Source: Taklimakanibacter albus (GTDB lineage Bacteria > Pseudomonadota > Alphaproteobacteria > Rhizobiales > Aestuariivirgaceae). Taken from it: a DNA stretch of 64,000 nucleotides. Below are positions 18,123 to 26,050 of this stretch, piece by piece. The notes under the pieces were generated by a model. It made no database searches and was not told where the DNA came from. It saw only the letters and a list, made by a program, of their open reading frames with translations. How positions within the stretch are numbered: position 1 is the first letter of the stretch; every line of letters starts with the position of its first letter. The position numbers were made by a program, and so were the translations under genes. Location: assembly GCF_016595235.1 (NCBI RefSeq), contig NZ_JAENHL010000008.1, forward strand, positions 664,390 through 728,389, given 5' to 3'.

Positions 18123-18778
18123 GCGATCTTCTTTCGCATTGGGGCGACGGCGGTGTTCTCGCGGGCGAGCCTGGTGCCGTAATCCTCGATCAGCCGGTTG
18201 AGCGCGCGCCCGGTGATGCCGAAGGCGGCGGCGAGGCGGTTATAGGCGAAAGCGGCCGGAATGGCGGCGGCAAGACCGATGGCGGTCGCCGCCAACGCTT
18301 CGGCGATGCCAGGCGCCACGACCGCGAGGCTCGTATCCTTGGCGGCGGCGATGCCGGCGAAGCTCGTCATGATGCCCCAGACCGTGCCGAAGAGACCGAC
18401 GAACGGCGCCACCGACGCGATGACCGCCAGATTGGGCAGGCCGCGCTGGCTGGACTCGATCAGCTCCTGGGCACGGCGTTTCATCGCCGCGGTGATGGCG
18501 GTACGGCGGTCGGATTCGGCGGGCGAGGCTTGCGCCTCAAAGGCCTCCTCACGTCCGGTGGCGAAGATCCGGCCGATCACCTGGCCCATGCGGCCCTTGG
18601 CGGCGCCTTCGCTCTTGATGGCGCGGCGCAGCCGCATCAGCGTCCACAACGCCTCGAAGATGATGATCCAGCACCACAGCGACGACAAGACCAGCATGAC
18701 GATCACCGCTTTGACGACGGGACCCGCCTGCAGAAAGAGTTCGACCGGAGATATTTCTCCACCTTGCATTTCAAGCAC
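18119..18778 (-). CDS. exbB: Biopolymer transport protein ExbB (MotA/TolQ/ExbB family)
   Basis: A 219-residue inner-membrane protein with three hydrophobic segments (about 20-42, 120-143, 155-180) and the family pattern VAPFVGLFGTVWGIM at the second. It forms the proton channel with ExbD. The start is GTG at 18778, immediately after the stop of the upstream small secreted protein gene; an ATG nine bases later is an alternative. TolQ is excluded by the exbD-tonB context. Confidence 0.92.
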   Translation of the reverse strand: MLEMQGGEISPVELFLQAGPVVKAVIVMLVLSSLWCWIIIFEALWTLMRLRRAIKSEGAAKGRMGQVIGRIFATGREEAFEAQASPAESDRRTAITAAMKRRAQELIESSQRGLPNLAVIASVAPFVGLFGTVWGIMTSFAGIAAAKDTSLAVVAPGIAEALAATAIGLAAAIPAAFAYNRLAAAFGITGRALNRLIEDYGTRLARENTAVAPMRKKIA

Positions 18779-19207
18779 TCACTTATAGAAACGGATATCC
18801 AGGCGCGACGAGAGGGCGAGCCGATCGAGACAGGCCTCGGGCGTCGCGTCCGGCGCACAGCTCGACACGTCGTTCAGCAGCACGCCGGCAACGTCCGGAC
18901 AGGCGACGTCGATGGCGAAGATCTTCACGCTGGTCTTGTTGGAACGCACCGGCCCCATCTCGGCGATGAGCCGCTTGGCGATGCCGCCATCCTTGCCGAA
19001 AATAATGAGATCGGTTTTCAGCGACTGGAGCGGCTTGCCGGCCTTCTCGGCGATGAGGAAATAGGCCTGGCATTGGGCGCCCGCCGGCTCGAGCTTGTTG
19101 AGCTCGAGGCTGAGATCGTCTTTGGCGAAGGCGTGAGTCGGCAGAGCCACCGCGGCAGCGGCCAATACAAGGCTCGAACATAGGGTACGGATGCGCGCTA
19201 AATACAT
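18779..19207 (-). CDS. Small secreted protein of unknown function, first gene of the exbBD-tonB operon
   Basis: A 142-residue protein with a signal peptide of about 28 residues (hydrophobic SSLVLAAAAVALP, cleavage near AFA-K). The mature part has four cysteines, three of them in the second half (ACPDV, SCAPD, ACLD), suggesting disulfides in the periplasm. Similar-looking small secreted proteins lie beside exbB-exbD in other alphaproteobacteria, but I do not recognise a known function. Its stop codon directly abuts the exbB start, and a good promoter lies upstream, so it is very probably expressed with the TonB energy module. Confidence 0.75.
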   Translation of the reverse strand: MYLARIRTLCSSLVLAAAAVALPTHAFAKDDLSLELNKLEPAGAQCQAYFLIAEKAGKPLQSLKTDLIIFGKDGGIAKRLIAEMGPVRSNKTSVKIFAIDVACPDVAGVLLNDVSSCAPDATPEACLDRLALSSRLDIRFYK

Positions 19208-19262
19208 GCAGGCCCTTGGGAAAATGGGTTTTTTCGCGCGCTGGGTTTGGGCCTGGCTGAGC

Positions 19263-19293
19263 CGGATAGTAAATATCCGACCTGTGGAGTCAA
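19263..19293 (-). promoter_or_regulatory. Promoter of the exbBD-tonB operon with an inverted repeat on the -10
   Basis: Read on the minus strand, TTGACT (19293-19288), a 16-base spacer and TACTAT (19271-19266) make a good sigma-70 promoter ending about 60 bases before the first gene. A perfect inverted repeat, CGGATA-N5-TATCCG (19263-19279), covers the -10 box. That is a classical place for a repressor, possibly an iron-responsive one given the operon. The identity of the regulator is inference. Confidence 0.5.
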
Positions 19294-19339
19294 GTTTTCT
19301 GTCCGTCCTGAATTCTTCTATTTTAGATAGCGGAATTCT

Positions 19340-20098
19340 CTACTTTTGCGGGAAACGCAGAAGATAGGTATCCATGATCCAGCCATGCCTTTCACGCGCC
19401 TCGGCGCGGGTCGCGGTGATCGTCTCGGCCACGTCGGCGACCTTTCCCGAAATCAGGATCTCGTTCGGCGTGCCGATATAGGCGCCCCAATAGATCTCGG
19501 CCGCCGGATCGACGCCCCGATAGGCATTCTGGCTGTCGAGCATGACCACCACATTGGCGATACCGGGCGGCAGGCCTTCCGCCAGCTTGCGTCCGGTCGT
19601 GACATGGATCGATTCCCCGACACGGTTGATCGGCAAGCGGTGCTTGGCGACGAGCGCCTGGACGCTGCTGATCCCCGGTATGACTTCATAGTCGAAGGCG
19701 ACCTTTCCCCGCGCCTTGATCCGCTCGACGATGCGGATGGTGCTGTCATAAAGCGTCGGATCGCCCCAGACGAGAAAGCCGCCGCAGCCCTCTTCGCCGA
19801 GTTCCTCGGCGATCATGCGCTCGAAGATCAAGGCGCGCTTATCATACCAGTCCTCGACCGCCGACGTATAGGCGGCGGCGGTGCGGTCGCGCTCGGGATC
19901 GCGCGCCTCGACGATCCGATAGGTCGGATTCTGGATATGGCGGCGGCATATTTCCTTGCGCAGCGCCACGAGGTCGTCCTTCTCCTCGCCCTTGTCGATG
20001 ACGAAGAAGACATCGACCGCGTTCAGCGCCTTGACGGCCTGGACGGTGATGTAGTCGGGATCACCGGCGCCGACGCCGATGATGAAGAGCTTGCGCAT
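19340..20098 (-). CDS. cobF: Precorrin-6A synthase (deacetylating)
   Basis: A 252-residue SAM-dependent methyltransferase of the tetrapyrrole methylase family. The N-terminal glycine loop is GVGAGDPDYIT (8-18), and the central GFLVWGDPTLYDST and VIPGISSVQALVA segments are characteristic of CobF. In aerobic cobalamin synthesis CobF methylates C-1 of precorrin-5 and releases the extruded C-20 unit as acetate. No other cob gene is in the window, so it stands apart from the rest of the pathway. It lies upstream of the TonB energy genes on the same strand, separated by 132 bases holding their promoter. Confidence 0.9.
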   Translation of the reverse strand: MRKLFIIGVGAGDPDYITVQAVKALNAVDVFFVIDKGEEKDDLVALRKEICRRHIQNPTYRIVEARDPERDRTAAAYTSAVEDWYDKRALIFERMIAEELGEEGCGGFLVWGDPTLYDSTIRIVERIKARGKVAFDYEVIPGISSVQALVAKHRLPINRVGESIHVTTGRKLAEGLPPGIANVVVMLDSQNAYRGVDPAAEIYWGAYIGTPNEILISGKVADVAETITATRAEARERHGWIMDTYLLRFPQK

Positions 20099-20210
20099 CT
20101 GAAGAGGCCTTCCGCGATCAGAAGGAACCTCTTTGCCGGGTCGTCCCGCCCCTCGTCAACCCGATCACGCCGGCGCGTATGGATGTCCGAACTCGAAGGC
20201 CTTCTCCTGT

Positions 20211-20362
20211 AATTTCCCCTCTCCCGTGCGAAGCATGGGAAAGGGTGGCCGAAGGCCGGGAGAGGGCTCTTTCTTGAAGCCTCTCACTCTTTCAGAAGAG
20301 CCCTCATCCGCCCTGTCGGGCACCTTCTCCCATTGCTGCGCAACGGGAGAAGGGAAATTGGA
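20211..20362. repeat. REP-like doublet (family A) between the EPS operon and cobF
   Basis: A complete-looking doublet. The outer ends are AATTTCCC and GGGAAATT. The inner arms GAGGGCTCTT and AAGAGCCCTC also pair. Each half carries its own hairpin (CTCCCGTGC...GCATGGGA on the left, CCCATTGC-TGC-GCAACGGG on the right). It lies a few bases past the stop of the last exopolysaccharide gene and could end that transcript. Confidence 0.85.
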
Positions 20363-20367
20363 GGTGA

Positions 20368-22638
20368 TCACGCCGGCGCCGGCAGCCTCGCCGCCTTGAG
20401 CCCTTCGCCCGGCACCTGGGAAGACGCCGCCTCGCGGAAATAGGCCGAATAACGGGGGTCCCCATAGGTCGCGCCCTCGCTGCCATAGAGCTTCATCTTG
20501 TCGAGATCGACCTTGTTCAACATGATGCCGAGACACTTCTTGGCGAGCGGCGGGTCGACCTCGAGCTTCGCCTGCACCACGGCGCGGGGCGTCTTGCCCC
20601 ACTCGACCACGCAGGCGAAGCCGTCGACATGTGGCGTGATCGCGCGCACATCGACGACCGGGGCGAGCGGCGGCAGATCGAGGATGATGTAATCGAAAGC
20701 TCCTCTCGCCTCCTCGAGCAGGCCCTGCATCTCGCGCGAGGCCAAAAGCTCAGAGGTCAGAGGCACGTCGCGCCGCAAGACCGCCGGCAGCATGGCGAGC
20801 CGGGTACGCTCCTCGAACAGCAGCAGATCCTGGAGCGGAACCTTGTCGATGACGAATTCGGCGAGGCCGGCCTTGGCGTGGGACGCCACCATACGTGTCA
20901 GCGACGGGTTGCGCAGATCGGCGTCGATGAGCAAGGTCCGCGCCTTCTGGCTGGCGAGAAGGCGGGCGAAGTTGATCGCCACCGTCGACTTGCCCTCGCC
21001 CGGCAGGACCGAGATGATGCCGATGACTTTCGGTTTCTCGCGCCCGAGCGACAGATCGGCCGAGATCTTGGCGCTGCGCAGGGTCTCGGCGAACAGCGAC
21101 AAGGGATGATCGACGGCATAGGAGGTCACCGACCTCCCGTCCTCGATCAACGGCACCATGCCCAGGAACGGCAGGTCCGTCTCCTCCGCCACCTGCTCGC
21201 CGGTGCGGAAGAAGCGGTCGCGATATTCCTGCAGCGCGCCGAGGCCGGTGCCGAAGGCGAGGCCCAGCATCGTGCACAGAGCGAGCACCAGCGACTTCTT
21301 CGGCCCGCTCGTTTCCTGCGGCACCGCCGCTTCGGAAATGATGCGCGCCTCGGTGACCGGGAAGCTCTCCTGCTGCAGCGATTCCTGATAGCGCTGCAGG
21401 AACTTCTGATAGAGATCCTTGTAGCTCTCGGACTCGCGCTCGAGCTCGCGCAGCTGGACCAGCGTCTCATTCGCATCGGCGCTGATGCCGGTGGCGTCGG
21501 TCACGATGTTGCGCAAGGCGTCCTCGCGCGACTTCGCCACCTGATATTCACTGCTGTAGCTCTTGGCGATGCGGCCAAGCTCGTCGAAGATCAGCTTGCG
21601 GTATTCTTCCATCGAATTGCGCAGCCGCTTGACCTGGATATGCTCAGGCCCCGCCTTTTCGGCGATCTCCGAGGCGAGGCGCGAGGCCTCGAGATATTTC
21701 GAGCGCAGATCGTTGACGATGGCGCTGTCGAGCGTGCCGGCAACGATGGCGTCCGGCTGGCCGCTGTCGATGACCGACTGCAGCCGCTGATATTTGGCTT
21801 GCGCCGCCGCCGTCTCGGTGCGCGCGACGATGAGCTGGCTGTTGAGCTCCGACAATTGCTGCTCGCTGACGAGTTTGCCGCTCGCCGCGATCAGGCCGTT
21901 CTCGGTGCGGAATTTCTGCACCGCGAGATCGGATTTGAGCGCCTCCTGCTGCAAGTCCTTCATGCGCTGCTGGGCCCAGCCGCCGGCGAGCCGGGTCGCT
22001 TCGTATTTGGCGTTCAGCTGATCGGCCAGATAGGCCTCGGCGACGCCCTTGGCGACCCGCGCCGCCAATACCGGGTCCGACCAGGTGAAGCGGATATTCA
22101 GCACATAGCTGCGATTGAGCCGCTCGACGATCAGGTTGCGCTGGATATTCTGCAAAGCGGCGCGGCGGCGCAATTCGTCTTCCGACGCGGTGTCGGACGG
22201 CGAAGAAGAAAAAATCGACGTCACGGCGCGGATGGTGGAGCGCACCATCTGCAGCGGTCCCGCCGGCGCGCTCATGAAATTCGGGTCCTGGTCGAGCTTG
22301 AGCTTGTCGACGACGGCCAGGCCCACCTTGTCGGATGTCAGAACCTCGACCTGGCTCAATATACGCGCCTCGTCCTCGACGGTGCGCTCGAGCGCCGAGC
22401 CCTGATAAAGGATACGGCTGTTGTCCTGATCGATCAGGATGTCGGTGGAAGCCGAATATTTCGGTGCGGCGAGGAGAAGATAGACGATGCCGAGCAGCAG
22501 GAAGACCGCGACGCTCAGCGCCGCGATACGCCATTGCCGGCGCACGATGGCGACGAGCTTGTAAAGATCGATCGGCGGCGCCGGCGACGCCCCACGATGC
22601 GGCAAGGGAGCCGGGGTGGGGAAGGTTTCGCGCATCAT
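20368..22638 (-). CDS. Polysaccharide co-polymerase and tyrosine autokinase (Wzc/ExoP-like)
   Basis: A 756-residue inner-membrane protein joining a Wzz-type chain-length domain to a BY-kinase. Membrane helices lie near 38-58 and 448-469, with a long periplasmic coiled-coil region between them (GNVR-type, about 210-420). The cytoplasmic kinase has Walker A PGEGKST (546-552), Walker A' LLIDADLRNP (569-578) and Walker B IILDLPP (651-657). A short tyrosine cluster (Y718, Y725, Y730, Y733) is the likely autophosphorylation tail. It would set polymer length and drive export with Wzx and Wzy. It is the last gene of the exopolysaccharide operon. Confidence 0.9.
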   Translation of the reverse strand: MMRETFPTPAPLPHRGASPAPPIDLYKLVAIVRRQWRIAALSVAVFLLLGIVYLLLAAPKYSASTDILIDQDNSRILYQGSALERTVEDEARILSQVEVLTSDKVGLAVVDKLKLDQDPNFMSAPAGPLQMVRSTIRAVTSIFSSSPSDTASEDELRRRAALQNIQRNLIVERLNRSYVLNIRFTWSDPVLAARVAKGVAEAYLADQLNAKYEATRLAGGWAQQRMKDLQQEALKSDLAVQKFRTENGLIAASGKLVSEQQLSELNSQLIVARTETAAAQAKYQRLQSVIDSGQPDAIVAGTLDSAIVNDLRSKYLEASRLASEIAEKAGPEHIQVKRLRNSMEEYRKLIFDELGRIAKSYSSEYQVAKSREDALRNIVTDATGISADANETLVQLRELERESESYKDLYQKFLQRYQESLQQESFPVTEARIISEAAVPQETSGPKKSLVLALCTMLGLAFGTGLGALQEYRDRFFRTGEQVAEETDLPFLGMVPLIEDGRSVTSYAVDHPLSLFAETLRSAKISADLSLGREKPKVIGIISVLPGEGKSTVAINFARLLASQKARTLLIDADLRNPSLTRMVASHAKAGLAEFVIDKVPLQDLLLFEERTRLAMLPAVLRRDVPLTSELLASREMQGLLEEARGAFDYIILDLPPLAPVVDVRAITPHVDGFACVVEWGKTPRAVVQAKLEVDPPLAKKCLGIMLNKVDLDKMKLYGSEGATYGDPRYSAYFREAASSQVPGEGLKAARLPAPA

Positions 22639-22647
22639 GACTTCCTC

Positions 22648-23739
22648 CTATCGCCTCGGTGCCCGGGCGAACGCGTCGGCCAAGGCGAACCAGAAAGGCT
22701 TGCGTTCGAATTTGTCGTCATAGGGCAGGCAGCGGTTCATCGTGCCGTCGGTGCGGCTCTGAAATGTGCTCGAATTGAGCCAGGAATAGCGATCCGACAG
22801 GCCCCAGGTGAGCACACCCTCGACGGCACGCTCACTGAGCGCGATGGTCAGAAACTGCGTTGCCATCTCGGCCACGAGCCGGTCGCGCTCGCTGACCGTC
22901 TGGGTGAGCCGGCGGTCGTCGATATCGAGCTCGGTGATCAGGATCTTGTAGCCGAGCCCTGCGACCTGGCGCAGGAAGGTGGCGAAAGTCCCCGGATCGA
23001 ACGGCCGGCCGACCGTCAGATGGCCCTGAATGCCGAGGCCATGCACCGGCGCGCCCTGGCGTTTGAGATTCTCCAGCAAAGTGAGCACGGCCGAGCGCCG
23101 CGCCACATCAGGCGCATCATTATGATAGAGCCCATATTCATTGTAATAGGCCTGAATGCCGGGATCGGCTTCGGCAGCGATGGTGAAGGCGCGCGCGATA
23201 TAATCGGGGCCCAGATATTTCAGAAATACCGAGTTGCGTAAGGAGTCCGGCTGTCCGTCCTTCGGCTCGATCGCCTCGTTGACGATATCCCAGCTGACGA
23301 TCTTGCCTTTGTAATGGGCCATCAGATCGCGGATATGATCGATGATGATCTTCTCGCCTTCCGCTTTGAGCGCCGCCTCGACCCAGCGCGGCAGATTGCG
23401 GTGCCAGATGGCGGCATGGCCCCGGGTCTGGAGGCTGAAGGACGAGGCGAAGGAAACCACGCGATCGGCGCCGGTGTAGGTGCGCTGGCCGCGCGTGCCT
23501 TCGATGGCGCCCCATTTCATCTCCCATTCCGGTACGACGGCGGCGCATTGACGCGAAAAGGTCCGGCGCAGCGTCGCGTCCCGGTCGGTCTGCCAGGTCG
23601 CGACGGCGGCGCCATAGACAAGGCCTTTGGCGGAAGCGAGGCCCTTCAAGCTGCGCTCGACCGTCTGGGCCTCGGCGTGCAAGGGCGAGGCGGTCACGGC
23701 GGCGCCCGACAGGGCGGCGAGGAGGTGGCGACGATTCAT
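22648..23739 (-). CDS. GH10 glycoside hydrolase, exported, in the exopolysaccharide operon
   Basis: A 363-residue member of glycoside hydrolase family 10 (xylanase family). The N terminus (NRRHLLAAL, then a hydrophobic stretch and cleavage near LHA-EA) looks like a twin-arginine signal peptide. The catalytic pair is clear: acid/base E155 in WDIVNEAIE and nucleophile E270 in ITELDIDD. Its place in a polysaccharide operon, overlapping the next glycosyltransferase gene by four bases, suggests that it trims or releases the organism's own polymer. Digestion of plant xylan is less likely. GH10 proteins are known in rhizobial exopolysaccharide clusters; the bond cut here is unknown. Confidence 0.87.
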   Translation of the reverse strand: MNRRHLLAALSGAAVTASPLHAEAQTVERSLKGLASAKGLVYGAAVATWQTDRDATLRRTFSRQCAAVVPEWEMKWGAIEGTRGQRTYTGADRVVSFASSFSLQTRGHAAIWHRNLPRWVEAALKAEGEKIIIDHIRDLMAHYKGKIVSWDIVNEAIEPKDGQPDSLRNSVFLKYLGPDYIARAFTIAAEADPGIQAYYNEYGLYHNDAPDVARRSAVLTLLENLKRQGAPVHGLGIQGHLTVGRPFDPGTFATFLRQVAGLGYKILITELDIDDRRLTQTVSERDRLVAEMATQFLTIALSERAVEGVLTWGLSDRYSWLNSSTFQSRTDGTMNRCLPYDDKFERKPFWFALADAFARAPRR

Positions 23740-24578
23740 CGGCTTGCATCCAAGAGCGAGAGAACCAGATCGCGGTCATGGTCCCAGTCGAATTTGCGGG
23801 CGAAATACTGTCCCGAAGCGGCGATGCGCGGCAGGTCCTCGCGCGACAGGATCTTGGGGTGGCTGCCACCCCTCTCCCAATCGACATAAGTGAGAGAGTC
23901 TCTCACCCGGCCGGCAAAGGGCGAAAGCGCCACGAGGGTCTGGAAATAGGATTCATCCGGCGTCTCGCTGAAGCGGAAGCGGCGGTCAAAACGCGGATTC
24001 ATCCGGCGGAAGCGCATGGCCCAGTCGAGGCACGGTCGCGACAGGCACCACCACATCGAGCCGAAATGCGGGGTTCCGAACTCCGCCGCGAAATCCGGCC
24101 GCGTCCACAAGTGCCGCGACAGGCGGTTGACGGCGCCGAGACAGGCGCGCGGCAAGGTCTTGCTGTAGAAGCGGTAATGCGCCAGCCGCGCCTCACGTCT
24201 ATGGGCGAAGGCCTCTTCTTCCGGCATCATGTCGACATATTCGCAACCCTCCTGTGCCAACCTCTCGGCAAGCTCGGCGAGATCACCGACAGGCAAACAG
24301 GCGCCGCTCACCAGCATCAGATAGTCGGCATTGCCCTTGGCCAGCGCCGTCTCGATCAGCTCGAGGGTCGCCTCGACAACTGAAAATCCACCCCAGCTCA
24401 CCGAATGGCGCCGCGCCGGGAGGGTCGCATACCGCGCGAGCTGGTCCCAGTGACCCTCGAAGCCTTTCGCGTCACGGTCGACATGGAGATAGGTCTCGCC
24501 ATAAGATTTGAGCTTGGCGAGAAGTGCCAGCAGATCGTCAGGTGCGCGATGAGCGAGGACGAGATAAGCGACACGCAT
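23736..24578 (-). CDS. Core-2/I-branching-type glycosyltransferase (GT14-like)
   Basis: A 280-residue glycosyltransferase resembling the beta-xylosyl/N-acetylglucosaminyl transferases of the core-2/I-branching family: an N-terminal RVAYLVLAHRAP strand, the YLHVDRDAKG segment (about 38-47) and the central GSMWWCLSRPCLDW near 170. ATG 24578 starts the family-like N terminus; 53 extra residues reaching to 24737 overlap the flippase gene and were rejected. It would add one sugar to the repeat unit in the cytoplasm. Donor and acceptor are unknown. Confidence 0.8.
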   Translation of the reverse strand: MRVAYLVLAHRAPDDLLALLAKLKSYGETYLHVDRDAKGFEGHWDQLARYATLPARRHSVSWGGFSVVEATLELIETALAKGNADYLMLVSGACLPVGDLAELAERLAQEGCEYVDMMPEEEAFAHRREARLAHYRFYSKTLPRACLGAVNRLSRHLWTRPDFAAEFGTPHFGSMWWCLSRPCLDWAMRFRRMNPRFDRRFRFSETPDESYFQTLVALSPFAGRVRDSLTYVDWERGGSHPKILSREDLPRIAASGQYFARKFDWDHDRDLVLSLLDASR

Positions 24579-24580
24579 GA

Positions 24581-26050
24581 TCAGGACTCCTCGTTCACGG
24601 TGACGGGACGGCGGTTCATGATGTCGGCTAGAGCCTGACGCAGAAGCGCCGACTTCAGCGGCATGACGAAGAGATGCGCCATCACGGCATAGAAGATGAG
24701 ACCGCCCAGCGTGAGGATCGCCCCCAGGACCAGCCAATCAATGAGCGGAATGGCGGGAAAGGCCAGGCTGATCGCCAGAGCGATACCGATCGCCGCCATG
24801 GGGCCTAAGAGCGCCATGGTCACCTGCCCTGCCGAAAAGCTGAGCGTCCTGACCGAGATCATGCCGATGCGCAGCACTGCCAGCACCTCGGCAAGGGTGA
24901 GCGCCAGGACGAAGACCTCGATCGACGGCCTGAACAGCGTCGCCGCGGCGCCGACGCCCAGCGCCAGGATCGAGAAGACGGTGCATATGAGCATCAGCTT
25001 GCTGCGGCCTTGGGCCAGGGCCACCGGGCTCGGCAGCTGGTAGAGGAATTTGACAAAGAGATTGAGCCCGATCAGCGACATCAGATAAGGCGAAGCGGCA
25101 TAGGCCTTGCCGAACAGCAAAGGCAGCAAGGGTGTGCCTGCGAAAATGAATCCCATGGCATAGAAGAAGGCGACGGCCGACAGAACCAGAGTCCAGCGGG
25201 CGCAGTTCTTCTTCACCGAGGGATGATCTTCCGGCCGGTTGACGAAAGCCGGCACGAAGAGATTGGTGAGGAAGCGCAGGATGGCGCCGCGCGGCAAGGT
25301 GGCGGTGCCGAAGATCACGCTGTAGAAGGCGAGCGCCTGGGTGCCGAGCGCCCAGCCGATGAACACCCGGTCGCCGAGCGTCATGCCGGCAGTGACGATA
25401 CCGGTCGGCACCAGCGGCTTGCCGAAGGTCGTCGCTTCATCGGCGATCGCCTTGTCCCAGCCGAGCCGCCAGGGAAAACGCGACAGAAGATGCGAGGTGA
25501 TGCCTGAGGCGATGACGCTCGCGGCAAGGCCCCAGGCCATCACGGTGTAATCGGGTGAGATCAGTGCCGCGATGATGACGGCCACCGTCCAGGCGAGCTG
25601 CGTCATGATGATGGTGACGGCGTTGCGCCAATATTGATAGTCGCGCATCGCCTGCTTGACGCCGAGATTGCCGAAACCGCGGATGATGGCGCAGGCGCCG
25701 ACCGCGACATAGGCATAGGTCGCCTCGGGCGACGAGAAGATAATGGCGAGAAGCGGCGCCATGGCCATGATCAGCGTGCCGACCAGAGCGGCGCGCGACA
25801 GCTGCAGGGCGTGGAGCGTCGCCAGAGCGCGCTTGGGGTCGTCGGTCTTGGTGTAGCGCACCGCCGACACCGGCACGCCGAAATCGAAGCCGATCTCGAC
25901 CAGCGCGCTGATCATGGCGAGCGAGATCGCCACGCCGAATTCATGCGGTGCCAGCAGCCGGGCCAGCACGATATTGCGGATGAACGGAAACGTCATTTCG
26001 GCAAGATTGGCGATCGCCAGGATCGAGCCGGATTTGAGCGAAAGCCTCAT
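24581..26050 (-). CDS. Lipid-linked oligosaccharide flippase (Wzx-like, MOP superfamily)
   Basis: A 489-residue membrane protein with about 12-14 hydrophobic helices and an N-terminal SGSILAIANLAEMTFPFIRNIVLARLL-type start (only partly quoted here: IVLARLLAPHEFG) typical of polysaccharide exporters. It would flip undecaprenyl-linked repeat units across the inner membrane for Wzy polymerisation. It overlaps the polymerase gene upstream by four bases. Family assignment is firm by topology and motif; substrate follows from context. Confidence 0.85.
   Translation of the reverse strand: MRLSLKSGSILAIANLAEMTFPFIRNIVLARLLAPHEFGVAISLAMISALVEIGFDFGVPVSAVRYTKTDDPKRALATLHALQLSRAALVGTLIMAMAPLLAIIFSSPEATYAYVAVGACAIIRGFGNLGVKQAMRDYQYWRNAVTIIMTQLAWTVAVIIAALISPDYTVMAWGLAASVIASGITSHLLSRFPWRLGWDKAIADEATTFGKPLVPTGIVTAGMTLGDRVFIGWALGTQALAFYSVIFGTATLPRGAILRFLTNLFVPAFVNRPEDHPSVKKNCARWTLVLSAVAFFYAMGFIFAGTPLLPLLFGKAYAASPYLMSLIGLNLFVKFLYQLPSPVALAQGRSKLMLICTVFSILALGVGAAATLFRPSIEVFVLALTLAEVLAVLRIGMISVRTLSFSAGQVTMALLGPMAAIGIALAISLAFPAIPLIDWLVLGAILTLGGLIFYAVMAHLFVMPLKSALLRQALADIMNRRPVTVNEES

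Noticed and set aside
20629-23241. 870-codon plus-strand open frame
   Set aside because: Antisense to the Wzc-like and GH10 genes; low-complexity Arg/Gly/Asp-rich translation.
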